Assembly (NCBI GenBank): GCA_902778455.1
Contig: CACYXR010000006.1
Span: 1-64,000 of the forward strand
Origin: an uncultured Selenomonadaceae bacterium
GTDB taxonomy: Bacteria > Bacillota > Negativicutes > Selenomonadales > Selenomonadaceae
Direction: 5' to 3'
Length of the DNA stretch: 64,000 nt
Part shown: piece after piece, positions 22,008 through 31,170 of the stretch
How the letters are laid out: each line of letters begins with the position of its first letter
Position numbering within the stretch: the stretch's first letter is position 1
Notes under the pieces: generated by a model
What the model was told of the DNA's origin: nothing
The model's database searches: none
The model's input: only the letters and a program-made list of their open reading frames with translations
Made by a program: the position numbers and the translations under genes

Positions 22008-25000
22008 TTAGAATTTCTTATACAGCACGCGGCAGGCGTTCAGCACGCAGAGCACGGACACGCCGGTATCCGCGAAAACCGCGGCCCACATGGACGCATA
22101 GCCGAAGAGGCCCGCGACCATGATGATGACCTTGACGATCAACGCGAAGGCCACGTTCTGCCACGCCACGCTGTTGACCGCCTTGGCGATGGCGATGGCT
22201 TTCGGGATCGCGCTCATCTCGGAATTCATGAAGACCACATCCGCCGCCTCGATAGCCGCGTCCGCGCCGCTGCCCATGGCCGCGCCCACGTCCGCGCCCG
22301 CCAGGACGGGAGCGTCGTTGATGCCGTCGCCGACGAACATGACGCCGCCGTACTTGTTGCGGAGGTCGTTCATTTCTTTCAGCTTGTCCTGCGGCAGGAG
22401 CTCCGCCCGCACTTCCGTGATGCCGGCTTCCGCCGCCACGGCGTTCGCTTCCCTGCGGGCGTCGCCGGTCAGCATGACCGTCGCCAGCCCCAGCTTCGTG
22501 ATGTCTGCCACGGCCTGCTTCGCGTCGTCCTTCAGCGTGTCGTTGATCCGAACGCTGCCGAGGAACGTCCCGTTCTTCGCCACCAGCACCTCGCTGCCGT
22601 AGTCCGCAGCCTGATAGGCGCCGTAGTCGACTTTGAACTGATCCATCAAGCGGGGATTGCCGACCAGGAGCGTATCGCTTCCGAAATAAGCCACAAGGCC
22701 GGCGCCCGCGATTTCCTCAAAGCGGTCCGGACGCTCCAAAGGCAGGTTCCGCTCTTTGGCGGCATTGACGATGCTGACCGCAATCGGGTGAGTGGAAACC
22801 TGTTCCGCCCCCGCGGTGGCCTGCAGGATCTCGTTTTCGCCCGCGCTTCCCGCGGAAAGCACCTGCTGGACCACGAAGTTGCCCTTGGTCACGGTGCCGG
22901 TCTTGTCCATGACGACCGCCGCCACGTTCTTCAGCATTTCCATGGCGTTGCCGCCCTTGAACAGGACGCCGATCTTGGAGCCGGCGCCGATGCCCGCGAA
23001 GAAGGACAGCGGCACGGAGAGCACCAGCGCGCACGGGCAGCTGATGACCAGGAAGGTCAGGGCGGTGTAAATCCATTTGTTCCATTCGCCCGTCATCATG
23101 GAAGGAATAATCGCCACCGCAAGCGCAAGCGCCACTACGATCGGCGTATAGACCCGCGCGAAGCGGGTAATGAATTTGTCGATATACGGCTTGTTGGCCG
23201 CCGCGTTTTCCACGGAATCCAGAATCTTCGTGACCATGGATTCCTGCAGTTCCTTTTCCACGCGAATCTTCAGCATGCCGGAGGTGTTCACGCAGCCAGA
23301 CAACACCTCGTCGCCGAAGGATTTGCGCACAGGCACCGGCTCGCCGGTGACAGGGGACGTGTCGAGCTGGCTCTCGCCGTCGACGACGACGCCGTCCAGC
23401 GGGATACGGTCGCCGACGCGCACCAGCAGGATATCGCCGACGCGGGCTTCCGCCGAAGGAATGACCTTCACGTCGTCGCCCACCAACAGGTTGACAACTT
23501 CCGGACGCATATCCACCGCGTCCATGATCTGGTCGCGGCTCCGGTCGGCAGCCCGATCCTGGAACCATTCGCCGACCCGGTAGAAGAAGATGACGCCCAC
23601 CGCTTCTTCCCATGCCTCGATGGCAAAGGCGCCCAAGGTGGCCACGGTCATCAGGAAGTTCTCGTCGAAGAATTCGCCCTTCGTAAGATTCTTCAGGGCG
23701 GTCAGCACAATCTTCCAGCCCAGGATCACATAGGCGACGATCAGGCAGTACATGTGGTACTGCTCCGGCACGAGCCCCAGCCATTCGGTCACGATGAAGA
23801 TGGCGCCGCCGACGACCAGCTCGAAAATTTCCCTCGCGTTTTCGCTGAAGAAGGATTTCTTTTCCCGTTTGCGGTCGGGAACGGGCGCGTTGTCCTCCCG
23901 CTCCACGATGGTCACGCCGTCTTCCACTTTGTCGGTGACGGCCTGCATTTTTGCAGTGAGTCCGTCGTAGCTGCGGGCGGTGACGCGAAGCTGTCCGGTT
24001 GCGTAGACCAGCACGGCGTCGTCCACTTCCGCCATGGCCTTGATGGCGTCCTCCACCTTGGTTGCGCAGGCCGCACAGTCGAGCCCCTGCACGTCGTAGG
24101 TGCGGAATTTCGCGGCGCCGAACTGTTCCTTTTCGGAAATCTTCACGCCCTCTTCCGCGTAATCGGCAGCTTTTTGCATCTGCTCCAGCAAACCGTCGTA
24201 GCTGCGGGCGCTGACGCGGAGCTGCCCGGTCTCATAGACCAGTATCGCTTCGTCGACGATGGGCAGCGCGGCGATGGCGTCCTGCACCTTGACGGAGCAG
24301 GCGGCGCAGTCGAGGCCGTCCACCTTGTAGGTGCGGTATTTCTTTTGCGCGGAGGCGCGGACGCGCTCCGTAATGGTCACGCCGTCTTCCGCTTTTTCCG
24401 CGGCGGCCTGCAGTTTCGGCAGCAGGCCGTCGTAATCGTCGGCGGTCACGCGGAGCTGGCCCGTCTCATAAACCAACGTAGCCATCGTCACGCCGGGAAT
24501 GGCGGCGACGGCGTCCTGCACCTTGATAGAGCAGGCGGCGCAATCGAGGCCGTCCACTTTATAGGTTCGGAATTTATCGGACTGTTCCGGTCCTTCCTCT
24601 CTGGGAACTACCGTCACATAGGACAGGAAGGATCGGCAAATCTCCTGGAAAATCGGCAGCATGGCGTCCGGATTCTTGGCCGAGACGCGGAGCTGTTTCG
24701 TGCCGAAGCTGACGGCCGCATAGTCTACGCCCGGCAGGGATTTGATCTTATGCTCGATCTTGGACGCGCAAATGGGGCAGTCCAGATTGATCAATTCGTA
24801 AACGCGCTTGACATTGTCCGCGTCCGGCATCCGGCATTTGCAGTGTGCAAGGCTCTCCCCGCAAAAATCGCAATACTCTTCGTGGGAATTACATGCCTCG
24901 CATTCGCATTCGTCCGGATGGCCTGCCACATGCGCTTCATGGGTATAGGAAGCGTTATGATGCGCCAGCTCATGTTCACTGTGGTCATGGGCTTCCTCGT

Positions 25001-25217
25001 CGCCGTGATCATGGTCATGCCCGTGGTCGTGTCCATGGTCGTGATCGTGTCCATGATCATGTCCGTGGTCATGTCCGTGATCGTGTCCATGATCGTGGTC
25101 GTGGTCATGCCCATGTTCGTGGTCATGCTCATGCTCATGTTGGTGCTCGTGTCCGTGGTCATGTTCGTGATCATGGACATGGTCGTGCTCATGGTCGTGC
25201 TCGTGATCGTGTGACAT
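22008..25217 (-). CDS. P1B-type heavy-metal ATPase with His-rich N-terminus and four HMA domains
   Basis: A 1069-residue metal-transporting P-type ATPase. Residues 1-80 are almost entirely His, Asp and Gly/Glu, followed by a Cys-rich segment (CECEACN...CDFCGESLAHCKC). Then come four HMA domains: the first has CPIC, the next three CAAC. The ATPase core has the SCPCALVLSVPLSFFAG membrane motif (CPC), phosphorylation site DKTGTVTKG, HP motif (STHPIA) and hinge GDGINDAPVLAGADVG. The CPC motif and the following residues fit the Zn2+/Cd2+/Pb2+ group (P1B-2), though Co or Ni cannot be excluded. It exports metal from the cytoplasm. AGGAAG precedes ATG 25217. It lies behind the riboswitch-controlled Opp importer, with repeat R6 in between. 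Confidence 0.93.
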   Translation of the reverse strand: MSHDHEHDHEHDHVHDHEHDHGHEHQHEHEHDHEHGHDHDHDHGHDHGHDHGHDHGHDHDHGHDHGHDHDHGDEEAHDHSEHELAHHNASYTHEAHVAGHPDECECEACNSHEEYCDFCGESLAHCKCRMPDADNVKRVYELINLDCPICASKIEHKIKSLPGVDYAAVSFGTKQLRVSAKNPDAMLPIFQEICRSFLSYVTVVPREEGPEQSDKFRTYKVDGLDCAACSIKVQDAVAAIPGVTMATLVYETGQLRVTADDYDGLLPKLQAAAEKAEDGVTITERVRASAQKKYRTYKVDGLDCAACSVKVQDAIAALPIVDEAILVYETGQLRVSARSYDGLLEQMQKAADYAEEGVKISEKEQFGAAKFRTYDVQGLDCAACATKVEDAIKAMAEVDDAVLVYATGQLRVTARSYDGLTAKMQAVTDKVEDGVTIVEREDNAPVPDRKREKKSFFSENAREIFELVVGGAIFIVTEWLGLVPEQYHMYCLIVAYVILGWKIVLTALKNLTKGEFFDENFLMTVATLGAFAIEAWEEAVGVIFFYRVGEWFQDRAADRSRDQIMDAVDMRPEVVNLLVGDDVKVIPSAEARVGDILLVRVGDRIPLDGVVVDGESQLDTSPVTGEPVPVRKSFGDEVLSGCVNTSGMLKIRVEKELQESMVTKILDSVENAAANKPYIDKFITRFARVYTPIVVALALAVAIIPSMMTGEWNKWIYTALTFLVISCPCALVLSVPLSFFAGIGAGSKIGVLFKGGNAMEMLKNVAAVVMDKTGTVTKGNFVVQQVLSAGSAGENEILQATAGAEQVSTHPIAVSIVNAAKERNLPLERPDRFEEIAGAGLVAYFGSDTLLVGNPRLMDQFKVDYGAYQAADYGSEVLVAKNGTFLGSVRINDTLKDDAKQAVADITKLGLATVMLTGDARREANAVAAEAGITEVRAELLPQDKLKEMNDLRNKYGGVMFVGDGINDAPVLAGADVGAAMGSGADAAIEAADVVFMNSEMSAIPKAIAIAKAVNSVAWQNVAFALIVKVIIMVAGLFGYASMWAAVFADTGVSVLCVLNACRVLYKKF

Positions 25218-25270
25218 CTTGACACTTCCTTTCGCGAAGGCTACTCTTGAACAATTAAGCGTCGTTCCCT

Positions 25271-25438
25271 TGGCCCTCCCCTATGGGGGCGCTTAGCGCG
25301 GGAGTCCAGTGGACTCCCCGTTAGGGGACCGCCGCAGGCGGTGGGTGAGGTTTTATGACGCTAAACTTATTTTGAAGGCCTCGGTACAAGACCTCATCCG
25401 ACGCGCTACGCGCGCCACCTTCCCAAAAGGGGAAGGCC
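25271..25438. repeat. Family-2 palindromic repeat, copy R6, with nested palindrome
   Basis: Arms include CCCTCCCCTATGGGGG, CCGCCGCAGGCGGTGGGTGAGG and GACCTCATCCGACGCGC. Inserted palindrome GGAGTCC-AGT-GGACTCC at 25301-25317. Located between the importer operon and the ATPase gene. Confidence 0.75.
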
Positions 25439-25475
25439 AGATTACATGAATTGAACTGAGCGGAGCAATATAATT

Positions 25476-26438
25476 TTACCCTGCACAGCAGTGGCAGGCC
25501 ACCAGATGGCCCGGCGCAACTTCTTTCAGCGTCGGCTTTGTATGATGGCAGTCGTCGACGCAATCCGGGCAGCGGTTGCTGAACGGGCAGCCCTGCGGCA
25601 AATCCAGCGGGCTGGGCGGCTCGCCTTCGATCGCCTTGATTTTCTGGGAAAAATCCATCTTGAGGTCGAAGACGGAGTTCAACAGCGCTCTGGAATACGG
25701 ATGGCAGCAGATATCGGAAAGGCCCTCGCCCGGCATGACCTCGACGATATTGCCGAGGTACATGACCGCCACCTGATGGGCAAATGATTCGATCAATCCC
25801 AGATCGTGGGCGATAAAGCCGATCGCGATGTTCTTCTCCCGCTGCAGGCGCGTGATCAGTTCGATGACCGTTTTCTGCACGGAAACGTCCAGCGCGCTGG
25901 TGGCCTCGTCCATGACGATGAACTCCGGCTCGAGGGCGATGGCTCTCGCAATGGCCACGCGCTGGCGCTGACCGCCGGACATGTTATGCGGATACCGGTC
26001 CGCGAAGTCCCCCGGAAGCTCTACCAGTTCCAGCAGTTCCCGCGCTTTCGCGTCCACCTCGGAGCTGCTGATGCGGTTATAGTTCAAAAGCGGCTCGCAG
26101 ACAATCTCCTTGATCTTCATCTTGGGATTGAAGGACGTGGACGGGTCCTGAAAGACCATCTGGATATGCTGGCGGTTGTCGTGCAGCTCCGCACCCTTCA
26201 TTTTCGTGATATCCTTCCCGTGGAAGAAAATCTCGCCCTCCGTCGGGGTATCGAGCCAGACCAGGAACCGCATGAAGGTACTCTTGCCGCAGCCGGACTC
26301 GCCTACGATGCCCAGCGTCTTTCCTTTATAGAATTTCAGATTGACGTCGTTGCAGGCGGTCAGCAGGCGGCCGTCGTTGGTGGGAAACCGACGGGTCACA
26401 TGCCGCGCCTCAATCAGCAAATCCTTTTCATCAAACAT
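25476..26438 (-). CDS. ABC importer ATPase, OppF/DppF/NikE type
   Basis: A 320-residue ATPase of an oligopeptide/nickel-class importer. Walker A GESGCGKST, signature SGGQRQRVAIARA, Walker B FIVMDEATSALD and the C-terminal oligo-peptide HPY domain are present. The end is unusually Cys/His-rich (CPFSNRCPDCVDDCHH...CHCCAG), more than the GCPFxxRC typical of the family. It overlaps the upstream ATPase gene by 8 bases. It energises the importer encoded upstream; a metal or metal-chelate substrate is inferred from the riboswitch. Confidence 0.92.
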   Translation of the reverse strand: MFDEKDLLIEARHVTRRFPTNDGRLLTACNDVNLKFYKGKTLGIVGESGCGKSTFMRFLVWLDTPTEGEIFFHGKDITKMKGAELHDNRQHIQMVFQDPSTSFNPKMKIKEIVCEPLLNYNRISSSEVDAKARELLELVELPGDFADRYPHNMSGGQRQRVAIARAIALEPEFIVMDEATSALDVSVQKTVIELITRLQREKNIAIGFIAHDLGLIESFAHQVAVMYLGNIVEVMPGEGLSDICCHPYSRALLNSVFDLKMDFSQKIKAIEGEPPSPLDLPQGCPFSNRCPDCVDDCHHTKPTLKEVAPGHLVACHCCAG

Positions 26439-27219
26439 AACGTCTACCTCCCAAGGTCGGCACCGCGTCCAGCAGCAGCTTGGTATATGGATTGGTCGAC
26501 TCGTGGAGTATATACTCGCGTTCGCCCCGATCGACGACCTCGCCGTGCTTCATGACCACGATCTTGTCGCCCATATATGCGGCTACGCCGAGGTTATGGG
26601 TGACGATAATGATGCTGGTGCCGTACTCGTCGCGAAGCTCCATGAACTGGCGGACAATCTGCGCCTGCGTCGTCACGTCGAGCGCCGAGGTCGGTTCGTC
26701 GGCCAGGAGCAGCTTCGGCTGGTAGGTCATACCCATGGCGATGCCGACGCGCTGGCGCTGTCCGCCGGAAAGCTGGAACGGATAAGAGCGCATGATGCGG
26801 TCGCCGTCCGGGAGCCGCATCCGCTCGATCATCTCGACGCCCTTCGCCCAGGCGTCCTCTTTCGAGATGTCCTCATGGGTGCGGATATATTCCACATAGC
26901 TGTCGCCGATCAGCCGCGTCTGGTTCATCATGGCGCCGCTGTCCTGAAAAATCATGGAGATATCATGGCCGCGCAGCTCGCGCCATTGCTCGTGGCTCAA
27001 GCCCAGCAAATCCATGCCGTCGTAAGTAATGCTGCCGGCGGAAACCCTGCCCCCTCCGGGAAGCAGCCCCATAGCCGCGCGGATTACCGTAGTCTTGCCG
27101 CTGCCGGACTCGCCGACGATACTGCAAATCTCGCCTTTCTCAAGGCTCATGCTGACTTTCTTTACCGTGAGGTTCTTGCCGTAGGAAATATCTACGTCCA
27201 CAATATCCAATAATGACAT
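26431..27219 (-). CDS. ABC importer ATPase, OppD/NikD type
   Basis: A 262-residue ATPase with Walker A GESGSGKTT, signature LSGGQRQRVGIAMGM and Walker B LLLADEPTSALD. It is shorter than OppD of true peptide importers (about 330 residues) and lacks the full C-terminal extension, which is more like NikD. It lies between the permease gene and the second ATPase gene and overlaps the latter by 8 bases. Confidence 0.92.
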   Translation of the reverse strand: MSLLDIVDVDISYGKNLTVKKVSMSLEKGEICSIVGESGSGKTTVIRAAMGLLPGGGRVSAGSITYDGMDLLGLSHEQWRELRGHDISMIFQDSGAMMNQTRLIGDSYVEYIRTHEDISKEDAWAKGVEMIERMRLPDGDRIMRSYPFQLSGGQRQRVGIAMGMTYQPKLLLADEPTSALDVTTQAQIVRQFMELRDEYGTSIIIVTHNLGVAAYMGDKIVVMKHGEVVDRGEREYILHESTNPYTKLLLDAVPTLGGRRYV

Positions 27220-27231
27220 GATATTCCCCCC

Positions 27232-28065
27232 TTACTCTTCCCGCGGATCCAAAATATCCCGGAGATTATCGCCGAGCATATTGAAGACCACGACCGTGAT
27301 AAAGATTGCAAAACCAGGATAGATCATCATCCAGGGCGCCGACTGCATGAAGTCGCGGCCCTCGTTCAGCATGGCGCCCCATTCCGGCGTCGGCGGCTGC
27401 GCGCCGAAACCGAGGAAGGACAGCGCCGAAAGCTCCATCATCATGCCGCCGATGTCCGTCGCCGCCGTGATGACCAGCGTCGTGATCGTATTCGGCAACA
27501 TATACTTCCAAAGCATCCGCCAGGTGCTGGACCCGGTGACAATCGCCGCGTACACGAAATCCGTGTGGCGAATCTTCAGCACCAGCGAACGCGCCATACG
27601 CGCGTACTTGGGCCATGTGACCAGCGCGATAGCGATTATCGCGTTGCGCATGCTGGCGCCCAGCATACCGGCTACGGCTATCGCCAGGACCAGGCCCGGG
27701 AAAGCGATCATCATATCGGCGATACGCATGATCACGGCGTCCACCCAGCCGCCGAAATAGCCGGAGACCACGCCGAGCGCCGTGCCGATCACGAAAACCA
27801 GGGCCACCAAGATAAACGTGGAAACGAGCGAGATACGGGCGCCGTACAGCACACGGGAATAAATATCCCGTCCCATCTTGTCCGTACCGCAGACGTGCGT
27901 CCCGTCCGGCTGCATAATGGCGTCCTTCAGGTCGCCGGCCGTCGGATCGATGCCGCCGGAAAGTACCGGAGCAAAAACAGCGATCAGTATAATGATAATT
28001 GCCAATACAGAGAACAGGACGAAGCCCCTGTTGCTCAAAAATTTCTTCTTTGTTGCCGCATCCAT
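27232..28065 (-). CDS. ABC importer permease, OppC/NikC type
   Basis: A 277-residue inner-membrane permease with the N-terminal segment VLFSVLAIIIILIAVFAPVLSG and the inner-membrane-component motif MRIADMMIAFPGLVLAIAVAGMLG; the EAA loop is around ALVTWPKYARMARSLVLKIRHTDFV. GAGGAGG lies before its start, only 4 bases after the preceding gene. Confidence 0.92.
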   Translation of the reverse strand: MDAATKKKFLSNRGFVLFSVLAIIIILIAVFAPVLSGGIDPTAGDLKDAIMQPDGTHVCGTDKMGRDIYSRVLYGARISLVSTFILVALVFVIGTALGVVSGYFGGWVDAVIMRIADMMIAFPGLVLAIAVAGMLGASMRNAIIAIALVTWPKYARMARSLVLKIRHTDFVYAAIVTGSSTWRMLWKYMLPNTITTLVITAATDIGGMMMELSALSFLGFGAQPPTPEWGAMLNEGRDFMQSAPWMMIYPGFAIFITVVVFNMLGDNLRDILDPREE

Positions 28066-28069
28066 ACGC

Positions 28070-29008
28070 TCACCTCCTCAACCGCATGCGGGGATCCACA
28101 AAATTGTAGGAAATATCCACAATCAGATTGATCATCATATAGATGACGGAAACCCACAGCACATATCCCTGGACCAGGAAATAATCGGCGGACATGATGG
28201 CCGCTACCGCAAGATTTCCGAGCCCCGGATACGAGAAAATAATCTCGACGACGCTGGTGCCGCCCAGCAGGGAACCGACGGACAGACCCAGCATCGTAAT
28301 CAGCGGCAGCAGGGAATTCGGCAGCACGTTGCGCCAAAGGATCTGGTTTTCCGATACGCCGCGGGCGCGGGCTCCGATCACATAATCCGAATGAAGCTCT
28401 TCCAGCACCGCCGTGCGGACCTGACGCGTGTATTTCGCCGTCATGGCAACGGCCAGCGTCACCGCCGGAAGGATCAGCGACTCAAAATCGCCGGCGGAAG
28501 AGACCACCGGCAGGAGTCCCATCTTGACGCAGAAAATCAGGATCAGCATCAGCCCCAGCCAGTAGTTCGGAATCGATACGCCGAAGAAAGTGACGGCGCG
28601 CACGATATAGTCTATAGGTTTGTTGTGGTTCACGGCGGAAAGCACGCCCAAGGGAACCGCGAATAAAAGCATGAGTACGGTGGAAGCCAGCGTAAGCTTC
28701 AAAGTCGGCCACAGACGGTCCATCAAGAGCTCCGCCACCGGCTTGTTCAGCATGAAGGATTCGCCGAAATTGCCCTGCAGGCAGCCCAATACCCAATCCA
28801 CATACTGGGTAAAAAACGGCTTGTTCAGTCCCAGCTTCACGCGCATCTCTTCAATCATTTCTGAAGTGGGCATGACGCCTGCATGCGTATAGATATTTCG
28901 TGCCGGGTCGCCCGGCGACAGATATGTCAATAAAAACGTGATAAAGCTGATACCGATCAGCACGATCAGCATTTGCAGCAATCTGGAAACAATTTGGTTC
29001 TTATTCAT
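28070..29008 (-). CDS. ABC importer permease, OppB/NikB type
   Basis: A 312-residue inner-membrane permease. The N-terminus (IVSRLLQMLIVLIGISFITFLLTYLSPGDPA) is typical of OppB/NikB, and the permease motif YTRQVRTAVLEELHSDYVIGARARGVSENQI forms the ATPase-contact loop. It starts about 100 bases after the solute-binding protein gene. Confidence 0.92.
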   Translation of the reverse strand: MNKNQIVSRLLQMLIVLIGISFITFLLTYLSPGDPARNIYTHAGVMPTSEMIEEMRVKLGLNKPFFTQYVDWVLGCLQGNFGESFMLNKPVAELLMDRLWPTLKLTLASTVLMLLFAVPLGVLSAVNHNKPIDYIVRAVTFFGVSIPNYWLGLMLILIFCVKMGLLPVVSSAGDFESLILPAVTLAVAMTAKYTRQVRTAVLEELHSDYVIGARARGVSENQILWRNVLPNSLLPLITMLGLSVGSLLGGTSVVEIIFSYPGLGNLAVAAIMSADYFLVQGYVLWVSVIYMMINLIVDISYNFVDPRMRLRR

Positions 29009-29109
29009 AGTATTCTCTCCCCATCATAGGAGTCTTTCAAAAATTCTACAAAGGGATACGATCCGCACCGTACCCCCTTGCAGTTTCTTATATGTTGCTT
29101 ACAGGCCTA

Positions 29110-30726
29110 TTACTTCGCACCGGCCGGTTTGATCTCGTCGGTAATCCAGTAATAATCGATCGGATAGATATGAGCGTACCCGACCTTCTCGGCATTGTAG
29201 ATGATGCAGCTGTTGTAGTAACCGTCGACCAAAACTGCGGCCTCGTCAATCAGGATCTGCTGAAGCTGCGTCATAAGCTCGGTATAACGCTTCGGATCCA
29301 TGGTGGTCTGCAGTTCTTCGTAGGCGGCGTCATAGGCGTCGCTCTTGAAGCCGCAGTAATTGTCCTTGTTCTTGCTCCACCAGTTGCCCATATAGGACGT
29401 ATTCGATCCGGCAATCATGGTGTTCCAGTTGTTGTTGTTGAGGTCGTAGTCGCCGGCCACCAGCTTCGTCCACTGGTCGTCCGAGCTGCCGTACTCGCTC
29501 TTCACGCCGATGCCGATCGCTTTCAGGTACTGGGTATGAGCGTCGGAGAAGTCGTTCAACAGACGGTTTGCATAGGAGATGTAACGGAGCTGGATATTCT
29601 GCCCGTTCAGCTCGCGGATGCCGTCGCCGTCCGTATCCTTGATACCCGCGGCGTCAAGAATCTTCTTGGCCTCTTCCGGATTGTATTCGTCCGGATTCTT
29701 CAGCTTGTCAAAGCCCTGGCCAAGAGAGCTCGGGATGACCGACGGGCCCGGGCTGTACAGATTGCCGATCGTGTTGGACTTGCAGATGGCCTTGTAATCG
29801 ATAGCTTTGTGGATAGCCTGACGCAGCGCCTTGTTGGCCAGTGGACGGCCTTCCTTCATGTTCATCCAGCTGAAGCCGCAGCGGGTACCGGCGGTAATCT
29901 CGACCTTGAACTTCTTGTCGTCCTGCATCGCTTTCAGGTCGGCGACGTTCATGATATTCTCGGCCAGGTCGATCTGACCGGCGCGCAGCGCGTTCGCCTT
30001 GGCGGAAGCGTCGCCCATGAACAGGATCTTGACCTCGTCATACGGCGGCTTGCCGTTCCAGTAATGAGGATTGGCGACCAGCTCGTAACCGACCTGATCC
30101 TTGAAGCTCTTGACCATGTACGGGCCGGTACCGACAGGCGCGGTCTTCATGTTCGTGGAGCCCTTGACGTCGAGGATGACCATCGCCGGATCGGCCAGGC
30201 TTGCCGGCATATCGGCATAAGCTTTCTTGGACTTGATGGTAACAGTGCCGGCCGCGTCGTCAGCAATAACCTCCGCCTCGGCATCCAGGAACTTGGTCGG
30301 GTTCGTGGAGCCCTTCTTGCCTTCTTCGCGGATCCAGTCCAGATATTCCTTGACCTTGGTGGCCGTCATTTCGGTGCCGTTGCTGAACTTGATGCCCTTC
30401 TTCAGCTTGAAGGTCCAGGTCTTGTTGCCGTCGCTGGGCGTTGCGGACTCCGCCAGCTGCGGGACAGCCTTGACGTTGTCATCGAACCTGAACAGCGTCT
30501 GGCCGATGCCGAAACGGCTGCAGTTCCAAGCCGTGTTGGTCTGCAGGGACGGATCGATCAGGCCGTCGGAATACATCTGGCAGCCGAAGGTCAGCACCTT
30601 CGCCTTGCCGGAATCCGCCTTCTTGTCGCCGCCGCCACCGCCGCAGCCCGCAATCAGGCCGCAGGTGATAAGGCCCGCTACCAACACGGCAGCAGATTTC
30701 TTGAGTTTCTTGAATGATTTGTGCAT
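29110..30726 (-). CDS. Lipoprotein solute-binding protein (Opp/Dpp/Nik family)
   Basis: A 538-residue SBP_bac_5 protein. The signal sequence ends in the lipobox LIAGC, so it becomes a lipid-anchored receptor. The family motif region (VKAVPQLAESATPSDGNKTWTFKLKKGIKFSNG) and the C-terminal lobe are complete. These proteins deliver peptides, nickel or metal chelates. It is the first gene after cobalamin riboswitch 2 and its terminator, which points to cobalt, a corrinoid precursor or a metal-chelator complex as the ligand (inference). GGGGG lies upstream of ATG 30726. Confidence 0.92.
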   Translation of the reverse strand: MHKSFKKLKKSAAVLVAGLITCGLIAGCGGGGGDKKADSGKAKVLTFGCQMYSDGLIDPSLQTNTAWNCSRFGIGQTLFRFDDNVKAVPQLAESATPSDGNKTWTFKLKKGIKFSNGTEMTATKVKEYLDWIREEGKKGSTNPTKFLDAEAEVIADDAAGTVTIKSKKAYADMPASLADPAMVILDVKGSTNMKTAPVGTGPYMVKSFKDQVGYELVANPHYWNGKPPYDEVKILFMGDASAKANALRAGQIDLAENIMNVADLKAMQDDKKFKVEITAGTRCGFSWMNMKEGRPLANKALRQAIHKAIDYKAICKSNTIGNLYSPGPSVIPSSLGQGFDKLKNPDEYNPEEAKKILDAAGIKDTDGDGIRELNGQNIQLRYISYANRLLNDFSDAHTQYLKAIGIGVKSEYGSSDDQWTKLVAGDYDLNNNNWNTMIAGSNTSYMGNWWSKNKDNYCGFKSDAYDAAYEELQTTMDPKRYTELMTQLQQILIDEAAVLVDGYYNSCIIYNAEKVGYAHIYPIDYYWITDEIKPAGAK

Positions 30727-30801
30727 AGAGTTCGTTCCCCCTGTTCAAAATTTTTTTGATAATAAATGATAAGCGAAAAATTGCCCAAATCGCCTATCAC
30801 A

Positions 30802-30846
30802 CAAAAAACAAACCCGTCGGCGTCTCGCAAGCGAGAATCCGACGGG
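30802..30846 (-). terminator. Terminator (expression platform) of cobalamin riboswitch 2
   Basis: On the minus strand CCCGTCGG pairs with CCGACGGG, with an inner TCTCGCTTGCGAGA hairpin, then TTTGTTTTTT. It sits between the riboswitch and the importer genes, so B12 binding is expected to cause termination. Confidence 0.8.
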
Positions 30847-30916
30847 CTTTCCGCACGCAAAAAAAGCGTACGCTGCTTCATCCGTTTCCTCGTCCCCGCG
30901 AGTCAAACGCATAACG

Positions 30917-31050
30917 TTCACAGGCAGGTTTTCTGGCTCGGTTCAAACGCTCCCGCCGATCTTCCCAGTTTCCCAGTGACATCTCCGGCGTTCGCTCCCC
31001 TTACAGCTGCGGGACAGCACAGGCCTTTCACCTGTTTCCCTTTCCCATGA
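30917..31050 (-). promoter_or_regulatory. Cobalamin riboswitch 2, controlling the Opp-type importer
   Basis: On the minus strand the core shows ACAGGTGAAAGGCCTGTGCTG, then GTCCCGCAGCTGTAAG, GTCACTGGGAAACTGGGAAG and GAACCGAGCCAGAAAACC. It is highly similar to riboswitch 1. A terminator separates it from the importer operon 29110-25476. Confidence 0.93.
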
Positions 31051-31120
31051 ACGTCTTATACAATTGTTCGGCAATCATATCCCAAAGGCAGGCGACGAAA
31101 CGCCCATAAAACTTTTTTGT

Positions 31121-31149
31121 ATTATATCTGAAAAAAATAACCTTTACAA
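31121..31149 (-). promoter_or_regulatory. Promoter of riboswitch 2 and the importer operon
   Basis: On the minus strand TTGTAA and TATAAT are 17 bases apart, as at riboswitch 1. Confidence 0.75.
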
Positions 31150-31154
31150 TACGA

Positions 31155-31170
31155 ATACCCCTATGGGTAT
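31155..31170. promoter_or_regulatory. Operator-like palindrome ATACCC-N4-GGGTAT (copy 2)
   Basis: ATACCCCTATGGGTAT lies 5 bases upstream of the -35 box, identical in sequence and position to 17173-17188. The region 31171-31450 beyond it is AT-rich and holds no gene or structure that I can support. Confidence 0.6.

Noticed and set aside
22005..25214. 1069-codon open frame on the plus strand opposite the P1B ATPase
   Set aside because: It is the mirror of the His/Asp-rich GC-biased coding strand; its translation is low-complexity and His/Arg-rich with no domain, and the minus strand has clear ATPase motifs.
9086..25438. Regularly recurring palindromic repeats as a CRISPR array
   Set aside because: Copies are kilobases apart, 135-165 bp long, and have no short spacers or cas genes.
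29092..30717. 541-codon plus-strand frame opposite the solute-binding protein
   Set aside because: Shadow frame; the minus strand encodes a complete lipoprotein with lipobox and family motifs.
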